Source: Rhizocola hellebori
GTDB taxonomy: Bacteria; Actinomycetota; Actinomycetes; Mycobacteriales; Micromonosporaceae
NCBI RefSeq assembly: GCF_016862955.1
Contig: NZ_BONY01000071.1
Location: 1 to 48,446, forward strand
Length of the DNA stretch: 48,446 bases
Reading direction: 5' to 3'
Positions 29,545-38,649 of this stretch are shown piece after piece (position 1 is the stretch's first letter; each line of letters opens with the position of its first letter). The notes under the pieces are model-generated. The model searched no databases. It was not told the DNA's origin and worked only from the letters and a program-made list of their open reading frames with translations. The translations under genes were made by a program, and so were the position numbers.

Positions 29545-31244
29545 GCTATCTGAGCCGGGATCGATACGCGGCCCTGTATGGCCCCACCGCTGGGGACAGG
29601 GTGCGGCTGGCCGATACCAACCTGATGATTGAAATTGAAGAGGACCGCTGTTTCGGCGGCGATGAGGCGGTCTTCGGCGGTGGCAAGGTGATCCGCGAGT
29701 CCATGGGGCAGTCGCGGGTGACGCGGGCCGAAGGCGCCTTGGACACCGTCATCACCGGTGCGGTGGTGCTTGACCACTGGGGCATTGTCAAGGCCGACGT
29801 GGGGATCCGCGACGGGCGCATCGTGGCGCTCGGGAAGGCGGGCAACCCCGACACCATGAACGGGGTCCACCCCGCCCTGATCATCGGCCCGTCGACCGAG
29901 GTCATCGCGGGCAACGGAAAGATTCTCACGGCCGGCGCGGTGGACACCCACGTCCACTTCATCTGCCCGCAGCTCATCGACGAGGCCCTGGCCGGTGGGG
30001 TGACCACCCTGGTCGGTGGCGGCACCGGCCCGGCCGAGGGCACCAAGGCCACCACGGTCACCCCCAACGCGTGGCACCTGGCCCGCATGCACGAGGCGCT
30101 GGACACCTTCCCGGTCAACGTTTTATTGCTGGGTAAGGGAAACACGGTCTCCGAGGAGTCCATGTGGGAGCAGCTGTGCGCCGGAGCCGGTGGTTTCAAA
30201 CTTCATGAGGATTGGGGTACCACGCCAGCCGTCATCGACGCGTGCCTGCGCGTGGCGGATCAGTCCGGAGTCCAGGTGTCCATTCACACCGACACCCTCA
30301 ACGAGGCCGGTTTCGTGCAGGACACCCTGGCCGCGATCAATGGCCGGGCGATCCACACGTATCACACCGAGGGCGCCGGTGGCGGGCACGCGCCCGACAT
30401 CATCACCGTGGCCAGCCACCCCAACGTGTTGCCGTCCTCGACCAACCCGACCCGGCCTTACACCCACAACACCCTGGCCGAGCACCTGGACATGCTGATG
30501 GTCTGCCATCACCTGAACCCGGCCGTGCCCGAGGACCTGGCCTTCGCGGAAAGCCGGATCAGGCCGAGCACCATGATGGCCGAGGACCTGCTGCACGACC
30601 TGGGCGCGATCTCCATCATCGGCTCGGACTCCCAAGCGATGGGCCGCATCGGCGAGGTGGTCATCCGCACCTGGCAGACCGCGCACGTGATGAAGGATCG
30701 GGTTGGATCGCTACCCGGAGACGGCGTCGCCGACAACCATCGGGCACGCCGTTACGTGGCCAAGTACACCATCTGCGCAGCGATGGCCAATGGCCTGGAG
30801 CAGGAGATCGGCTCGGTCGAGCCGGGAAAGCTGGCCGATCTGGTGCTCTGGGATCCAGCCTTCTTCGGGGTAAGGCCGCACCTGGTCATCAAGGGCGGGA
30901 TGATCGCCTACGCGCAGATGGGCGACGCCAACGCTTCCATTCCCACTCCGCAGCCCGTGCTGCCCCGGCCGATGTTCGGGGCATTCGGTGCGGCGGCTGC
31001 GGCGACCAGCGTCTCCTTTGTGGCGCCGGCCGCCATCGAAGCCGGGCTGAAGCTCGACGTGCGGCGCAGGCTGGTGCCGGTGGCCGACGTCCGTTCGCGT
31101 GGAAAGGCCGACCTGCCGGAAAACGATGCCATGCCCCACATCGAGGTCGACCCGGACACGTTCACGGTGCGCATCGACGGCGTCGTCTACGAGCCGGGTC
31201 CGGTCACCGAGCTGCCCATGGCCCAGCGCTACTTCCTGTTCTGA
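29541..31244 (+). CDS. ureC: Urease alpha (catalytic) subunit
   Basis: A 567-residue nickel metallohydrolase. The active-site elements are present: the His pair in [10 protein letters not shown], the carbamylated Lys in [11 protein letters not shown], ligand histidines in [10 protein letters not shown] and [14 protein letters not shown], the flap region MVCHHLNP, and the Asp ligand in [11 protein letters not shown]. The C-terminus [11 protein letters not shown] is typical. Full length and apparently active. Confidence 0.98.
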   Translation: MSYLSRDRYAALYGPTAGDRVRLADTNLMIEIEEDRCFGGDEAVFGGGKVIRESMGQSRVTRAEGALDTVITGAVVLDHWGIVKADVGIRDGRIVALGKAGNPDTMNGVHPALIIGPSTEVIAGNGKILTAGAVDTHVHFICPQLIDEALAGGVTTLVGGGTGPAEGTKATTVTPNAWHLARMHEALDTFPVNVLLLGKGNTVSEESMWEQLCAGAGGFKLHEDWGTTPAVIDACLRVADQSGVQVSIHTDTLNEAGFVQDTLAAINGRAIHTYHTEGAGGGHAPDIITVASHPNVLPSSTNPTRPYTHNTLAEHLDMLMVCHHLNPAVPEDLAFAESRIRPSTMMAEDLLHDLGAISIIGSDSQAMGRIGEVVIRTWQTAHVMKDRVGSLPGDGVADNHRARRYVAKYTICAAMANGLEQEIGSVEPGKLADLVLWDPAFFGVRPHLVIKGGMIAYAQMGDANASIPTPQPVLPRPMFGAFGAAAAATSVSFVAPAAIEAGLKLDVRRRLVPVADVRSRGKADLPENDAMPHIEVDPDTFTVRIDGVVYEPGPVTELPMAQRYFLF

Positions 31245-31252
31245 GGCCGGGC

Positions 31253-32050
31253 ATGACCAGCGCGCTGCTTCTTCTCGCCGACGGCCGTTTCCCGGCCGGG
31301 GGCCACGCCCACTCCAGCGGCCTGGAAGCCGCCGTGGCCGCCGGCCGGGTCAGCAGCCTGTCCACATTGGAGTCATTCCTGCTGGGCCGCCTCTATACCA
31401 CCGGCCTGGTCACCGCCGCCTTCGCCGCCGCCTCGCACCACGCCGCCGCTCACCCTGCGACCAGCACAGCCGCCGCTCACCCTGCGGCCCAAGGCGCTGC
31501 CGCCGCCCACCTTGCCACCCCGTCCGGTGCGGTGGAGGGTGGGTCGGTGCCGCGGCTGGGGGACATGGAGTGCGCAGCGGGGTCGGAGGTGCTGCTGCAG
31601 CTGGATGAGGAGCTGGAGGCGCGCATGGCTTCACCGGCCACCAGGGTGGCTTCGCGTAAGCAGGGGGCGGCTTTGTTGCGGGCGGCAAAGATGGTCTGGC
31701 CGGGTGACGGCTATGGGCTCCTGCCGCAGCGGCGCGACGGGGTGCATCACGCCGTGGTGCTGGGCGTGACCGCGGCGGCGGCGGGGCTGTCCTGCGCTGA
31801 GGCGGCGCTGATCGCGTGCTATTCGCAGGTGACCGGTCAGGCCAGCGCCGCCTTGCGGCTCTTGGGGTTCAGCCCCTACGACATCCAGCGGCTGCTTGCT
31901 CAGCTGGCCGGGCAATGCGACGCGGTGGCCATGGCGGCCACGGCGCACGCCGGGAAGGACCCGGCCGAGTTGCCCATGTTTTCCTCACCGCTGGCCGACA
32001 TCTCGGCCGAGCTTCATGCGACCTGGGAGGTGCGTCTCTTTGCATCCTGA
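31253..32050 (+). CDS. ureF: Urease accessory protein UreF
   Basis: A 265-residue helical protein that works with UreD and UreG to load nickel and CO2 into urease. [23 protein letters not shown] at the start and [16 protein letters not shown] near the end are typical. The start is ATG 31253, 8 bp after ureC. Residues about 60-100 hold an unusual Ala/His/Pro-rich insertion built on a 9-residue repeat, coded by an 18-bp exact direct repeat. The longer open frame that begins inside ureC is not used. Confidence 0.93.
   Translation: MTSALLLLADGRFPAGGHAHSSGLEAAVAAGRVSSLSTLESFLLGRLYTTGLVTAAFAAASHHAAAHPATSTAAAHPAAQGAAAAHLATPSGAVEGGSVPRLGDMECAAGSEVLLQLDEELEARMASPATRVASRKQGAALLRAAKMVWPGDGYGLLPQRRDGVHHAVVLGVTAAAAGLSCAEAALIACYSQVTGQASAALRLLGFSPYDIQRLLAQLAGQCDAVAMAATAHAGKDPAELPMFSSPLADISAELHATWEVRLFAS
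31442..31486 (+). repeat. 18-bp direct repeat coding an Ala/His insertion in UreF
   Basis: GCCGCCGCTCACCCTGCG occurs exactly at 31442-31459 and 31469-31486, a 27-bp period that preserves the reading frame. It codes for repeats of the type AAAHPATST and AAAHPAAQG, with a third, degenerate copy after them. Confidence 0.85.
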
Positions 32051-32711
32051 AACCGTGCACACCCATCCGGACCCGAACGTTGACCCGCACTCGGCTTTGC
32101 ACCATCACGGTGCGTTTCGGGTGGGCATCGGCGGGCCGGTCGGCTCGGGCAAGACCGCTCTGGTGGCGGCGCTGTGCCGGGCTTTCGCGGGCGAGCTGCG
32201 GCTCGGCGTGGTCACCAACGACATCTACACCACCGAGGACGCCGACTTCCTCAAACGGGCCGGAGTGCTTGACCCGCAACGCATCCGGGCGGTGGAGACC
32301 GGGTGCTGCCCGCATACCGCGATCCGCGATGACATCTCGGCCAATCTGGCCGCCATCGAGGAACTCGAAGAGGAGCTGGGCCAGCTGGATCTGGTGCTCG
32401 TGGAAAGCGGAGGCGACAACCTCACCGCCACCTTCAGCCGTGGCCTGGTCGACAGGCAGATCTTCGTGGTGGATGTGGCCGGGGGTGACAAGGTACCCAG
32501 AAAAGGAGGCCCCGGAGTCACTGCCGCCGACCTTCTCGTCATCAACAAGACCGACCTGGCGCCCATGGTGGGAGCGGATCTGTCGGTGATGGAGCGTGAC
32601 GCCAGGGCACGCCGCGGTGACCTGCCCACCATCTTCCTTTCGATCGCCCAGGATCGGCAGGCGGTCAAGGTGGCCGACTGGATTCGCGCGCTCCTGGCGC
32701 ACGAGCACTGA
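32040..32711 (+). CDS. ureG: Urease accessory GTPase UreG
   Basis: A 223-residue SIMIBI GTPase that delivers nickel. The P-loop is GPVGSGKT (residues 32-39) and the metal motif [11 protein letters not shown] is present, with VINKTDLAP for guanine binding. TTG 32040 is chosen because GGGAGGTG precedes it by about 8 nt; it overlaps the ureF end by 11 bp. The first 23 residues contain seven His (including HTHP and HHH), a possible nickel-storing tail that may stand in for UreE, which is absent here. Confidence 0.93.
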   Translation: MHPETVHTHPDPNVDPHSALHHHGAFRVGIGGPVGSGKTALVAALCRAFAGELRLGVVTNDIYTTEDADFLKRAGVLDPQRIRAVETGCCPHTAIRDDISANLAAIEELEEELGQLDLVLVESGGDNLTATFSRGLVDRQIFVVDVAGGDKVPRKGGPGVTAADLLVINKTDLAPMVGADLSVMERDARARRGDLPTIFLSIAQDRQAVKVADWIRALLAHEH

Positions 32712-33469
32712 TGCGGGCCGTCGCCCGGGTGGTGGCGCAGGCCGACGACGCCGGCGTCACCCGGCTGACCGGGCTGCGCAGCGAAGCGCCGCTGCTGTTG
32801 CGGCACACCCCGGCTACCACCGGCCCGGCCGTCGTGCACCTGCTTGGCGGCGCGGCCGGTCCGCTCGGCGGCGACGAGCTGCGGCTGGAGATCGCGGTGG
32901 GGGAGCGGGCGCGGCTGTGCGTGCGCGGCATCGCCGCCTCCATCGCGTTGCCCGCCCGGTCGGGCGCGGTGTCGCGGATGACAGTCACGGTTCGGGTGGC
33001 GAGCGGCGGTGAGCTGCACTGGCTGCCCGAACAGCTCATCGCGGCGCGCGGCTGCCACCACCTCGCCATGTCCAATGTGGAGCTCGCGGAGGGCGCCCGG
33101 CTGCTCTGGCGCGAGGAGCTGATCTGCGGACGCCATGACGAGCAACCCGGCGACGTCACGGTGAGCACCTCGGTGACCTATGCCGGAAAACCATTGCTGC
33201 GTCAGGCTTTACAGGTCGGCCCGAGCGCCGTGCACTGGGCCGGCCCCGGCGTGCTGGGCGGGGCCAAAGCCGTCGGCAGCCTCCTTGGCGTCAACAGCGA
33301 ATCATGGCCTGAACCGAGGACGGCCGCGCCGGAGGCGATGATGGCGCAGTCGGAGGTGGCCAGCCCGACAGCGGTTCGGATGCCACTGGGCACCGGGCCC
33401 GGCTGGCTGGTGACGGCTACCGCCGAGGCAGCGCCGGCGCTGCGGGCTGTGCTGACTCCAGCGCGGTGA
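32711..33469 (+). CDS. ureD: Urease accessory protein UreD (UreH)
   Basis: A 252-residue accessory protein. LLRHTPATTGPAVVHLLGGAAGPLGGDELRLEI and WLPEQLIAARGCHH fit UreD, the scaffold that binds apo-urease first. The ATG shares one base with the ureG stop (TGATG). Its last 53 bp overlap the converging marR gene. Confidence 0.9.
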   Translation: MRAVARVVAQADDAGVTRLTGLRSEAPLLLRHTPATTGPAVVHLLGGAAGPLGGDELRLEIAVGERARLCVRGIAASIALPARSGAVSRMTVTVRVASGGELHWLPEQLIAARGCHHLAMSNVELAEGARLLWREELICGRHDEQPGDVTVSTSVTYAGKPLLRQALQVGPSAVHWAGPGVLGGAKAVGSLLGVNSESWPEPRTAAPEAMMAQSEVASPTAVRMPLGTGPGWLVTATAEAAPALRAVLTPAR

Positions 33470-33854
33470 TGAGGGTCGCCAGGTGGCCGGCCAGCTCGGC
33501 CGGGCAGGCGCCGGCAAGGTCGAGCTCGAGGTCGAGGGCGACCCGGGCCTGGGTTTCGCGCCCGCGCCGGGTGAGAAAGGCGCGGATGCGCCGCCGGTCG
33601 GCGGGATCGATGCGGCGGTAGACAAGGTTGTCCTCGGCCAGCTGATCGACCAATTTGGTCAGGCTTCCCGGCGGCAGCAGGCAATGATCGGCAACCTCGG
33701 TCATCGGGTGGCCCAGGCCATCGGCGAGCAGGGTCAGCACCCGCCACCCGGGCACGGTGAGCCGCTCGTTTTCCAGCACGGCGGCCAGCCTGCGCGCGAC
33801 GAGTTTCTCCGCGCGCGCCAACAGGACGACGATGTCGCCCGTCTGCCCGCCCAC
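33417..33854 (-). CDS. MarR family regulator
   Basis: A 145-residue winged-helix regulator: LARAEKLVARRLAAVLENERLTVPGWRVL, MTEVADHCLLPPGSLTKLVDQLAEDNLVYRRIDPADRRR (recognition helix and wing). GTG start with GGAGG 4 nt upstream. It is divergent from the AmiC-like gene across 99 bp, and its 3' end overlaps ureD on the opposite strand by 53 bp. It probably controls the neighbouring nitrogen genes; the effector is unknown. Confidence 0.88.
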   Translation of the reverse strand: MGGQTGDIVVLLARAEKLVARRLAAVLENERLTVPGWRVLTLLADGLGHPMTEVADHCLLPPGSLTKLVDQLAEDNLVYRRIDPADRRRIRAFLTRRGRETQARVALDLELDLAGACPAELAGHLATLITALESAQPAAPALPRR

Positions 33855-33953
33855 CGGTCCTCCGATCTGAAAACGGCTGCCCCATGCTACAGAACGGCGG
33901 CAGGTTCCCGACACACCTTCCAGATCGCGGCCCGGGCCGGGAGTATCGACGGC

Positions 33954-35027
33954 ATGCGCAACTTCGCGGTGGATCGGTCGGCGGTGACGGTCGCGCTGGT
34001 CTACCCGATGCAGGGTCCGGCCGGCATCTTCGGCCCGACCTGCGAGCTGTGCGCGCAGCTGGCGGCCGAGGAGGTCAACAGGTCCGGCGGGGTGCTCGGG
34101 CGCGAGCTGCGCCTGCTGCCGGTCGACGGCGGCGCCTCCCCGCAGCTGGTAGCCGCGCAGGTGGCGGCGCTCGTGTCGCTCGGGGTCGTCGACGGCGTCG
34201 CCGGATGGCACATTTCGTCTGTGCGCCAAGCGATCGCGCCGCGCATCGCGGGCCGGGTGCCCTATGTGTACACGGCGCTCTACGAGGGCGGAGAGCGCAC
34301 CGAGGGGGTCTTCCTCACCAGCGAGACCCCGGACGGGCAGCTGCGCCCGGCCATGCAGCTGCTCACCCGCGAGCGGCGGATCAAGCGCTGGTTCATCGTG
34401 GGCAACGACTACGTGTGGCCCCGCCGCACGGCGCGGGCCGCGCGGCGCTACGCGTTCGCGCTGGGGTCGGCCATCTGCGGGCAAGCCTTTGTGCCCCTTG
34501 GCACGCAAGACTTTTCCGGGGTGCTGCGCTGCATCGAGCGCAGCGAGGCCGACGCGGTGCTGATGCTGTTGGTGGGCAACGACGCGGTGCGCTTCAACCG
34601 CGCCTTCGCCCGCTACGGCCTGGCCGCGCGCTGCCCCCGGCTGAGCACGCTGATGGACGAGAACATGCTGCTGGCCGGCGGGGCCGGGGCGGGGGAGGAC
34701 CTGTTCAGCGCGGCCGGTTTCTTCGCCTCCCTGGTGACGCCGGAGAATCTGGACTTCCACGGCCAGTACGCGGCCCGCTTCGGCGCCGACGCGCCACCGC
34801 TGGGCAGCCTCGGCGAGTCCTGTTACGAGGGCGTGCTTCTGCTCGCCGCGCTCATCGAGCGGGCCCGCGCGCTGGACGTGCGCTCGATCGAGGCGGGTGC
34901 CGAGTCGGTCAGCTACGAAGGCCCGCGTGGCCTGTTGCAGGTGCGACGCCGTCATGTGCGGCAGCGAATCTATCTGGCCAAGGCACGCGGGCTGGAGTTC
35001 GACGTGGTGGCACAGCTGACGTCGTAA
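33954..35027 (+). CDS. Cytosolic AmiC/UrtA-like ligand-binding protein
   Basis: A 357-residue periplasmic-binding-protein fold of the type I class (Peripla_BP_5; AmiC and UrtA relatives). Recognised: VALVYPMQGPAGIFGPTCELCAQLAAEEVNRSGGVLGRELRLL, VDGVAGWHISSVRQAIAP, WFIVGNDYVWPRRTARAARR. There is no signal peptide or lipobox, unlike UrtA at 35422, so it should be cytosolic. Cytosolic members such as Pseudomonas AmiC sense amides. Placed between marR and urtABCDE, it may sense urea, an amide or guanidine. No AmiR-like ANTAR partner is nearby. Confidence 0.82.
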   Translation: MRNFAVDRSAVTVALVYPMQGPAGIFGPTCELCAQLAAEEVNRSGGVLGRELRLLPVDGGASPQLVAAQVAALVSLGVVDGVAGWHISSVRQAIAPRIAGRVPYVYTALYEGGERTEGVFLTSETPDGQLRPAMQLLTRERRIKRWFIVGNDYVWPRRTARAARRYAFALGSAICGQAFVPLGTQDFSGVLRCIERSEADAVLMLLVGNDAVRFNRAFARYGLAARCPRLSTLMDENMLLAGGAGAGEDLFSAAGFFASLVTPENLDFHGQYAARFGADAPPLGSLGESCYEGVLLLAALIERARALDVRSIEAGAESVSYEGPRGLLQVRRRHVRQRIYLAKARGLEFDVVAQLTS

Positions 35028-35098
35028 GCCGAATTCACAAGCCCTGTCGGCCGGTTGTGAAGCCGTTCGAGTATTGACTGTCACGGTCGTTCCAAGAA

Positions 35099-35116
35099 TA
35101 CTTCCTGTAGGAAGTA
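35099..35116. promoter_or_regulatory. 18-bp palindromic operator overlapping the urtA promoter
   Basis: TACTTCCTGTAGGAAGTA has perfect 8-bp arms around GT. It overlaps the -10 and start region of the proposed urtA promoter, as a repressor site would. The adjacent MarR protein or a GntR-type regulator are candidates. Confidence 0.6.
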
Positions 35117-35138
35117 ATCCTCCACATGGTTCCTATCG

Positions 35139-35192
35139 ATGGCTGCCGCGCGCGCTTTCCAATTCGCTTGGAAAGCCGTTTGTGGCAGCCAT
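35139..35192 (+). promoter_or_regulatory. Two-part hairpin in the urtA leader
   Basis: An outer stem ATGGCTGCC/GGCAGCCAT (9 bp) and an inner stem GCTTTCCAA/TTGGAAAGC (9 bp) with loop TTCGC are separated by small internal loops of 6-7 nt. Both stems are perfect. It could be an RNA control element, or the remnant of an inverted-repeat element. Confidence 0.5.
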
Positions 35193-35421
35193 TTCCGCGC
35201 CTTCGACCCGGGGCTGGAATTGCTGATGGAAACGGGTAATTAAGGGCTGGGAAACATCGGCGTAATCGAATTCATCGACGCTAATCCTGCCCAGCCATAA
35301 GGCGGAAATCCTCGGCACAACCGAGCCAGGCCGCCGCCATGGTGCCCCACCGCCGACCCACATCCTCACCCGGCGCTGTTTCTCCGCAAGCATCCGCATT
35401 CCATTCCTGGCGAGGAGTCTC

Positions 35422-36660
35422 ATGTCGACTATTCGCGGCCGCGTGGCCGTACTGTGCGCGGCGCTGGCCGTCGCGCTCGTGCTGCCCGGCTGTGGCAGCA
35501 AGACCGGTGAAACCACGTCAACCGGTGTCACCATTGACGTTTCCGGGGACACCATCAAAGTAGGCCTGCTCAACTCGCTGTCGGGCACCATGGCCATCAG
35601 CGAGGTCACCGTGCGGGACGCGATCGTCCTCGCCATCGAGGAAATCAATGCGGCAGGCGGCGTACTCGGCAAAAAGATCCAGCCCATCAGCGAGGATGGC
35701 GCATCGGACTGGCCCACCTTCGCCGAGAAGGCGGAAAAACTGATCAAGGAGAACCGGGTCGGCGCGGTCTTCGGCTGCTGGACCTCGGCCAGCCGCAAGG
35801 CGGTCAAGCCGGTGTTCGAGGAGAACAAGTCGCTGCTTTTCTATCCGGTGCAGTATGAAGGGCTGGAACAGTCGCCCTACATCTTCTACACCGGTGCGAC
35901 CACCAATCAGCAGATCGTGCCGGGTCTTGACTATCTCAAGGCGCAGGGCAAGAAGTCGGTCTACCTCGTCGGCAGCGACTACGTTTTCCCCCGCACCGCC
36001 AACAAAATCATCAAGGCCTACGCGGCGGCCAACGGCATGACCGTGCTCGGTGAAGACTATGCGCCGCTGGGCTCGACCGAGTTCGGCACGATCGTGAACA
36101 AGGTGAAGGCGGCCAAGGCCGACGCGGTGTTCAACACCCTCAACGGGGACAGCAATGTGGCCTTCTTCAAGGAGTACAAGTCGGCCGGGCTCACCGCGGC
36201 GACGATGCCGGTGATTTCGGTGTCCATCGCCGAGGAAGAGGTCAAGAGCATCGGCACCCAGTACCTCGCCGGCCAGCTCACCGCCTGGAACTACTACCAG
36301 ACCACCACCGGGTCCGCCAACGACAAGTTTGTCAAGGCCTACAAGGCGAAGTTCGGCGCGGACAAGCCGACCAGCGACCCGATGGAAGCCGCCTACGTCT
36401 CGGTCTACCTCTGGAAAGCCATGGTGGAAAAGGCGAAGTCGTTCGAGGTGGAGAAGGTGAAGGGGGCTTCCGACGGCATCACGTTCCAAGCGCCGGAAGG
36501 CCTGGTCACCATCGACGGCGCGACCCAACACATCCACAAGACCGCGCGTATCGGCAAGATCGGCGACGATGGCCTGATCACCGAGGTGTGGAATTCCGGT
36601 GGCCCGGTCAAACCCGACCCGTACCTGAAGGCCTATCCCTGGGCCTCAGGCCTGTCCTGA
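35422..36660 (+). CDS. urtA: Urea ABC transporter substrate-binding lipoprotein
   Basis: A 412-residue lipoprotein. The lipobox LPGC puts the modified Cys at residue 24. The mature part matches Urt[78 protein letters not shown] lies before the ATG. It captures urea outside the membrane for UrtBC. First gene of urtABCDE. Confidence 0.95.
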   Translation: MSTIRGRVAVLCAALAVALVLPGCGSKTGETTSTGVTIDVSGDTIKVGLLNSLSGTMAISEVTVRDAIVLAIEEINAAGGVLGKKIQPISEDGASDWPTFAEKAEKLIKENRVGAVFGCWTSASRKAVKPVFEENKSLLFYPVQYEGLEQSPYIFYTGATTNQQIVPGLDYLKAQGKKSVYLVGSDYVFPRTANKIIKAYAAANGMTVLGEDYAPLGSTEFGTIVNKVKAAKADAVFNTLNGDSNVAFFKEYKSAGLTAATMPVISVSIAEEEVKSIGTQYLAGQLTAWNYYQTTTGSANDKFVKAYKAKFGADKPTSDPMEAAYVSVYLWKAMVEKAKSFEVEKVKGASDGITFQAPEGLVTIDGATQHIHKTARIGKIGDDGLITEVWNSGGPVKPDPYLKAYPWASGLS

Positions 36661-36675
36661 CTCACCCCAATCGAG

Positions 36676-36701
36676 GGCCGGTGGCGGCGACGCCACCGGC
36701 C
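36676..36701 (+). promoter_or_regulatory. Intercistronic hairpin between urtA and urtB
   Basis: GGCCGGTGGCG and CGCCACCGGCC form a perfect 11-bp stem closed by a GCGA (GNRA) tetraloop, 15 nt past the urtA stop. Such hairpins often protect the binding-protein mRNA or partially terminate transcription, so that the binding protein exceeds the permease. Confidence 0.7.
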
Positions 36702-36721
36702 GTCCCGCCCGGAGGCGACAC

Positions 36722-37609
36722 GTGACAGTTGTTGCCAGTCAGCTCTTCACCGGTATCAGCATCGGCGCTGTACTGCTGCTCATCGCGCTCGGCCTGGCCC
36801 TCACCTTCGGGCAGATGGGTGTGATCAATATGGCGCACGGCGAGTTCATCATGGCCGGCGCCTACACGACGTTCGTTCTGCAGTCGGCGATCACCGATGC
36901 CGGAGTCTCCTTGCTGGTGGCGATTCCGGTGGCGTTCGCCGTGGCCGGGGCGATGGGCGTGCTGCTCGAATTCCTGCTCATCCGGCGGCTCTACGCGCGC
37001 CCGCTCGACACGCTCCTGGTCACCTGGGGTGTTTCGCTTCTGCTGCAACAGCTTGCGCGCGACATCTTCGGCGCGCCCAATGTGCAGACCCGCGCGCCCG
37101 AGGTGCTCACCGGCAACACCCGAATCGCGGGCGATCTGACCATGGCCAACAACCGGCTGTTCATCCTGGGCCTGGTGGTGCTCGCGGTGGCCGCGCTGAC
37201 GGTGGCGCTGCGGCTGACCTCCTTCGGCCGCAGGATCCGGGCGGTGGTTCAGAATCGTGATCTGGCCGCCGTTTCCGGGGTGCCCACCGCGCGCATCGAC
37301 CGGCTCACCTTCTTCATCGGCTCCGGGCTGGCCGGCATCGCCGGGGTGGCCTTGACTCTGTTGGGCCCGATCGGGCCGACCATGGGTACCAACATAATTA
37401 TTGACGCCTTTTTGGTGGTGGTCGTGGGCGGCATCGGTCATCTGCGGGGCAGCGTCATAGTGGCGTTTGTCCTCGGAGTGCTTCAGTCGAGCGTCGAATA
37501 TCTCACGACGTTGAGCGTGGCGAAGGTGGCGGTGTTCGTGGCGATCGTGGCGTTCCTGCAATGGCGGCCCCAGGGCGCGTTCACCTTGCGCACCAGGAGC
37601 CTGGCATGA
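36722..37609 (+). CDS. urtB: Urea ABC transporter permease UrtB
   Basis: A 295-residue membrane protein of the branched-chain amino acid (LivH) type with about eight hydrophobic segments. ALGLALTFGQMGVINMAHGEFIMAGAY and VQNRDLAAVSGVPTARIDRLTFFIGSGLAGIAG are family signatures. GTG start after GGAGG. Its stop overlaps urtC (ATGA). Confidence 0.94.
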   Translation: MTVVASQLFTGISIGAVLLLIALGLALTFGQMGVINMAHGEFIMAGAYTTFVLQSAITDAGVSLLVAIPVAFAVAGAMGVLLEFLLIRRLYARPLDTLLVTWGVSLLLQQLARDIFGAPNVQTRAPEVLTGNTRIAGDLTMANNRLFILGLVVLAVAALTVALRLTSFGRRIRAVVQNRDLAAVSGVPTARIDRLTFFIGSGLAGIAGVALTLLGPIGPTMGTNIIIDAFLVVVVGGIGHLRGSVIVAFVLGVLQSSVEYLTTLSVAKVAVFVAIVAFLQWRPQGAFTLRTRSLA

Positions 37610-38649
37610 AGTGGCGCGCGGCCGCGGGATTCGCGCTTGGTGCCGTTGTCCTGTTCGGGGTCGCGCCCGCGGTGCTGTCCGACTTCCGGCTCAGCCTTCT
37701 CGCCAAATACCTGTGCTTCGCGCTGGTGGCGGTCGGTATCGGCCTGGCGTGGGGGCGCGGCGGGCTGCTGACGCTCGGCCAAGGTGTCTTCTTCGGCCTC
37801 GGCGGTTACGCGATGGCCATGCATCTGAAGCTCGCCGACGCGGGCGAGGGCAACCTGCCCGACTTCATGGAGCTCTACGGCCAGCTTGACGCGCTGCCGT
37901 GGTGGTGGCGTCCTTTCGCCAATCCGGTCTTCGCGCTTGCCGCCACCGTGCTGTTGCCGATGCTGGTGGCGCTGGCGCTGGGCACGCTCATCTTCCGGCG
38001 GCGGGTTCGCGGGGCCTACTTCGCGATCCTGAGCCAGGCCTTGGCCGCCGCGATGGTGATCCTCCTGATTGGACAGCAGGGCACCACCGGCGGCACCAAT
38101 GGCCTGACCGACATCGAAGGCTTCTTCGGTTACGACCTCGACGATCCGGTCAACCAGCGGATGGTGTACTTCATCATCGCCGCCTGCCTGCTCGGCCTGC
38201 TCGCACTGGTGCGCCAGCTGATGCACAGCCGGTACGGGGAGCTGCTGGTGGCGGTGCGCGATTCCGAGGAGCGGGTGCGTTTCCTCGGGTACAACCCGGC
38301 CACCGTCAAACTGGTCGCGTACGTGGCGGCAGCCGGGATGGCCGGGCTCGCCGGGGCGCTTTTCGTTCCCGCAGTGGGCATCATCTCGCCCGCGCTGATC
38401 GGCATCGTCCCCTCGATCGAGTTCGTCATCGGGGTGGCCATCGGCGGCCGGGCTACCCTGCTCGGGCCGGTGCTCGGGGCGGTCGCGGTGGCCTACGCGA
38501 AAACCACGCTCTCTGAACGGTTTCCGGGCGCCTGGATCTATCTGCAGGGTGCTCTGTTCGTCATCGTGATCGCGGTCCTGCCCGGTGGGCTGGCTTCGCT
38601 CGCCCGTCTGCTAAGGAGGCAACCGCATGGACGGCTTGAGCATCCGTGA
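37606..38649 (+). CDS. urtC: Urea ABC transporter permease UrtC
   Basis: A 347-residue LivM-type permease. The ATG at 37606 overlaps the urtB stop. Family segments: GLAWGRGGLLTLGQGVFFGLGGYAMAMHL, TTGGTNGLTDIEGFFGYDL, RDSEERVRFLGYNPATVKL. The two UrtBC permeases form the channel. Its end overlaps urtD by 23 bp. Confidence 0.94.
   Translation: MKWRAAAGFALGAVVLFGVAPAVLSDFRLSLLAKYLCFALVAVGIGLAWGRGGLLTLGQGVFFGLGGYAMAMHLKLADAGEGNLPDFMELYGQLDALPWWWRPFANPVFALAATVLLPMLVALALGTLIFRRRVRGAYFAILSQALAAAMVILLIGQQGTTGGTNGLTDIEGFFGYDLDDPVNQRMVYFIIAACLLGLLALVRQLMHSRYGELLVAVRDSEERVRFLGYNPATVKLVAYVAAAGMAGLAGALFVPAVGIISPALIGIVPSIEFVIGVAIGGRATLLGPVLGAVAVAYAKTTLSERFPGAWIYLQGALFVIVIAVLPGGLASLARLLRRQPHGRLEHP

Larger units (their letters stand above)
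35028..35421 (+). other. Long leader region of urtA
   Basis: No gene is seen in 394 bp. A likely promoter (TTGACT at 35074-35079, 17 bp, AATACT at 35097-35102) would give a transcript with a leader of about 310 nt before urtA. The leader holds a strong two-part hairpin (35139-35192) and a weaker GGCTGGG/CCCAGCC pairing further on. It matches no riboswitch class I know. Confidence 0.5.

Noticed and set aside
30212-32050. Very long open frame running from within ureC through ureF
   Set aside because: Its first 340 codons lie in another frame of ureC and give Arg/Gly/His-rich sequence. The true UreF begins at 31253.
35133-35828. Open frame on the minus strand across the urtA leader
   Set aside because: It overlaps the start of urtA on the opposite strand, has no family resemblance and no ribosome site.
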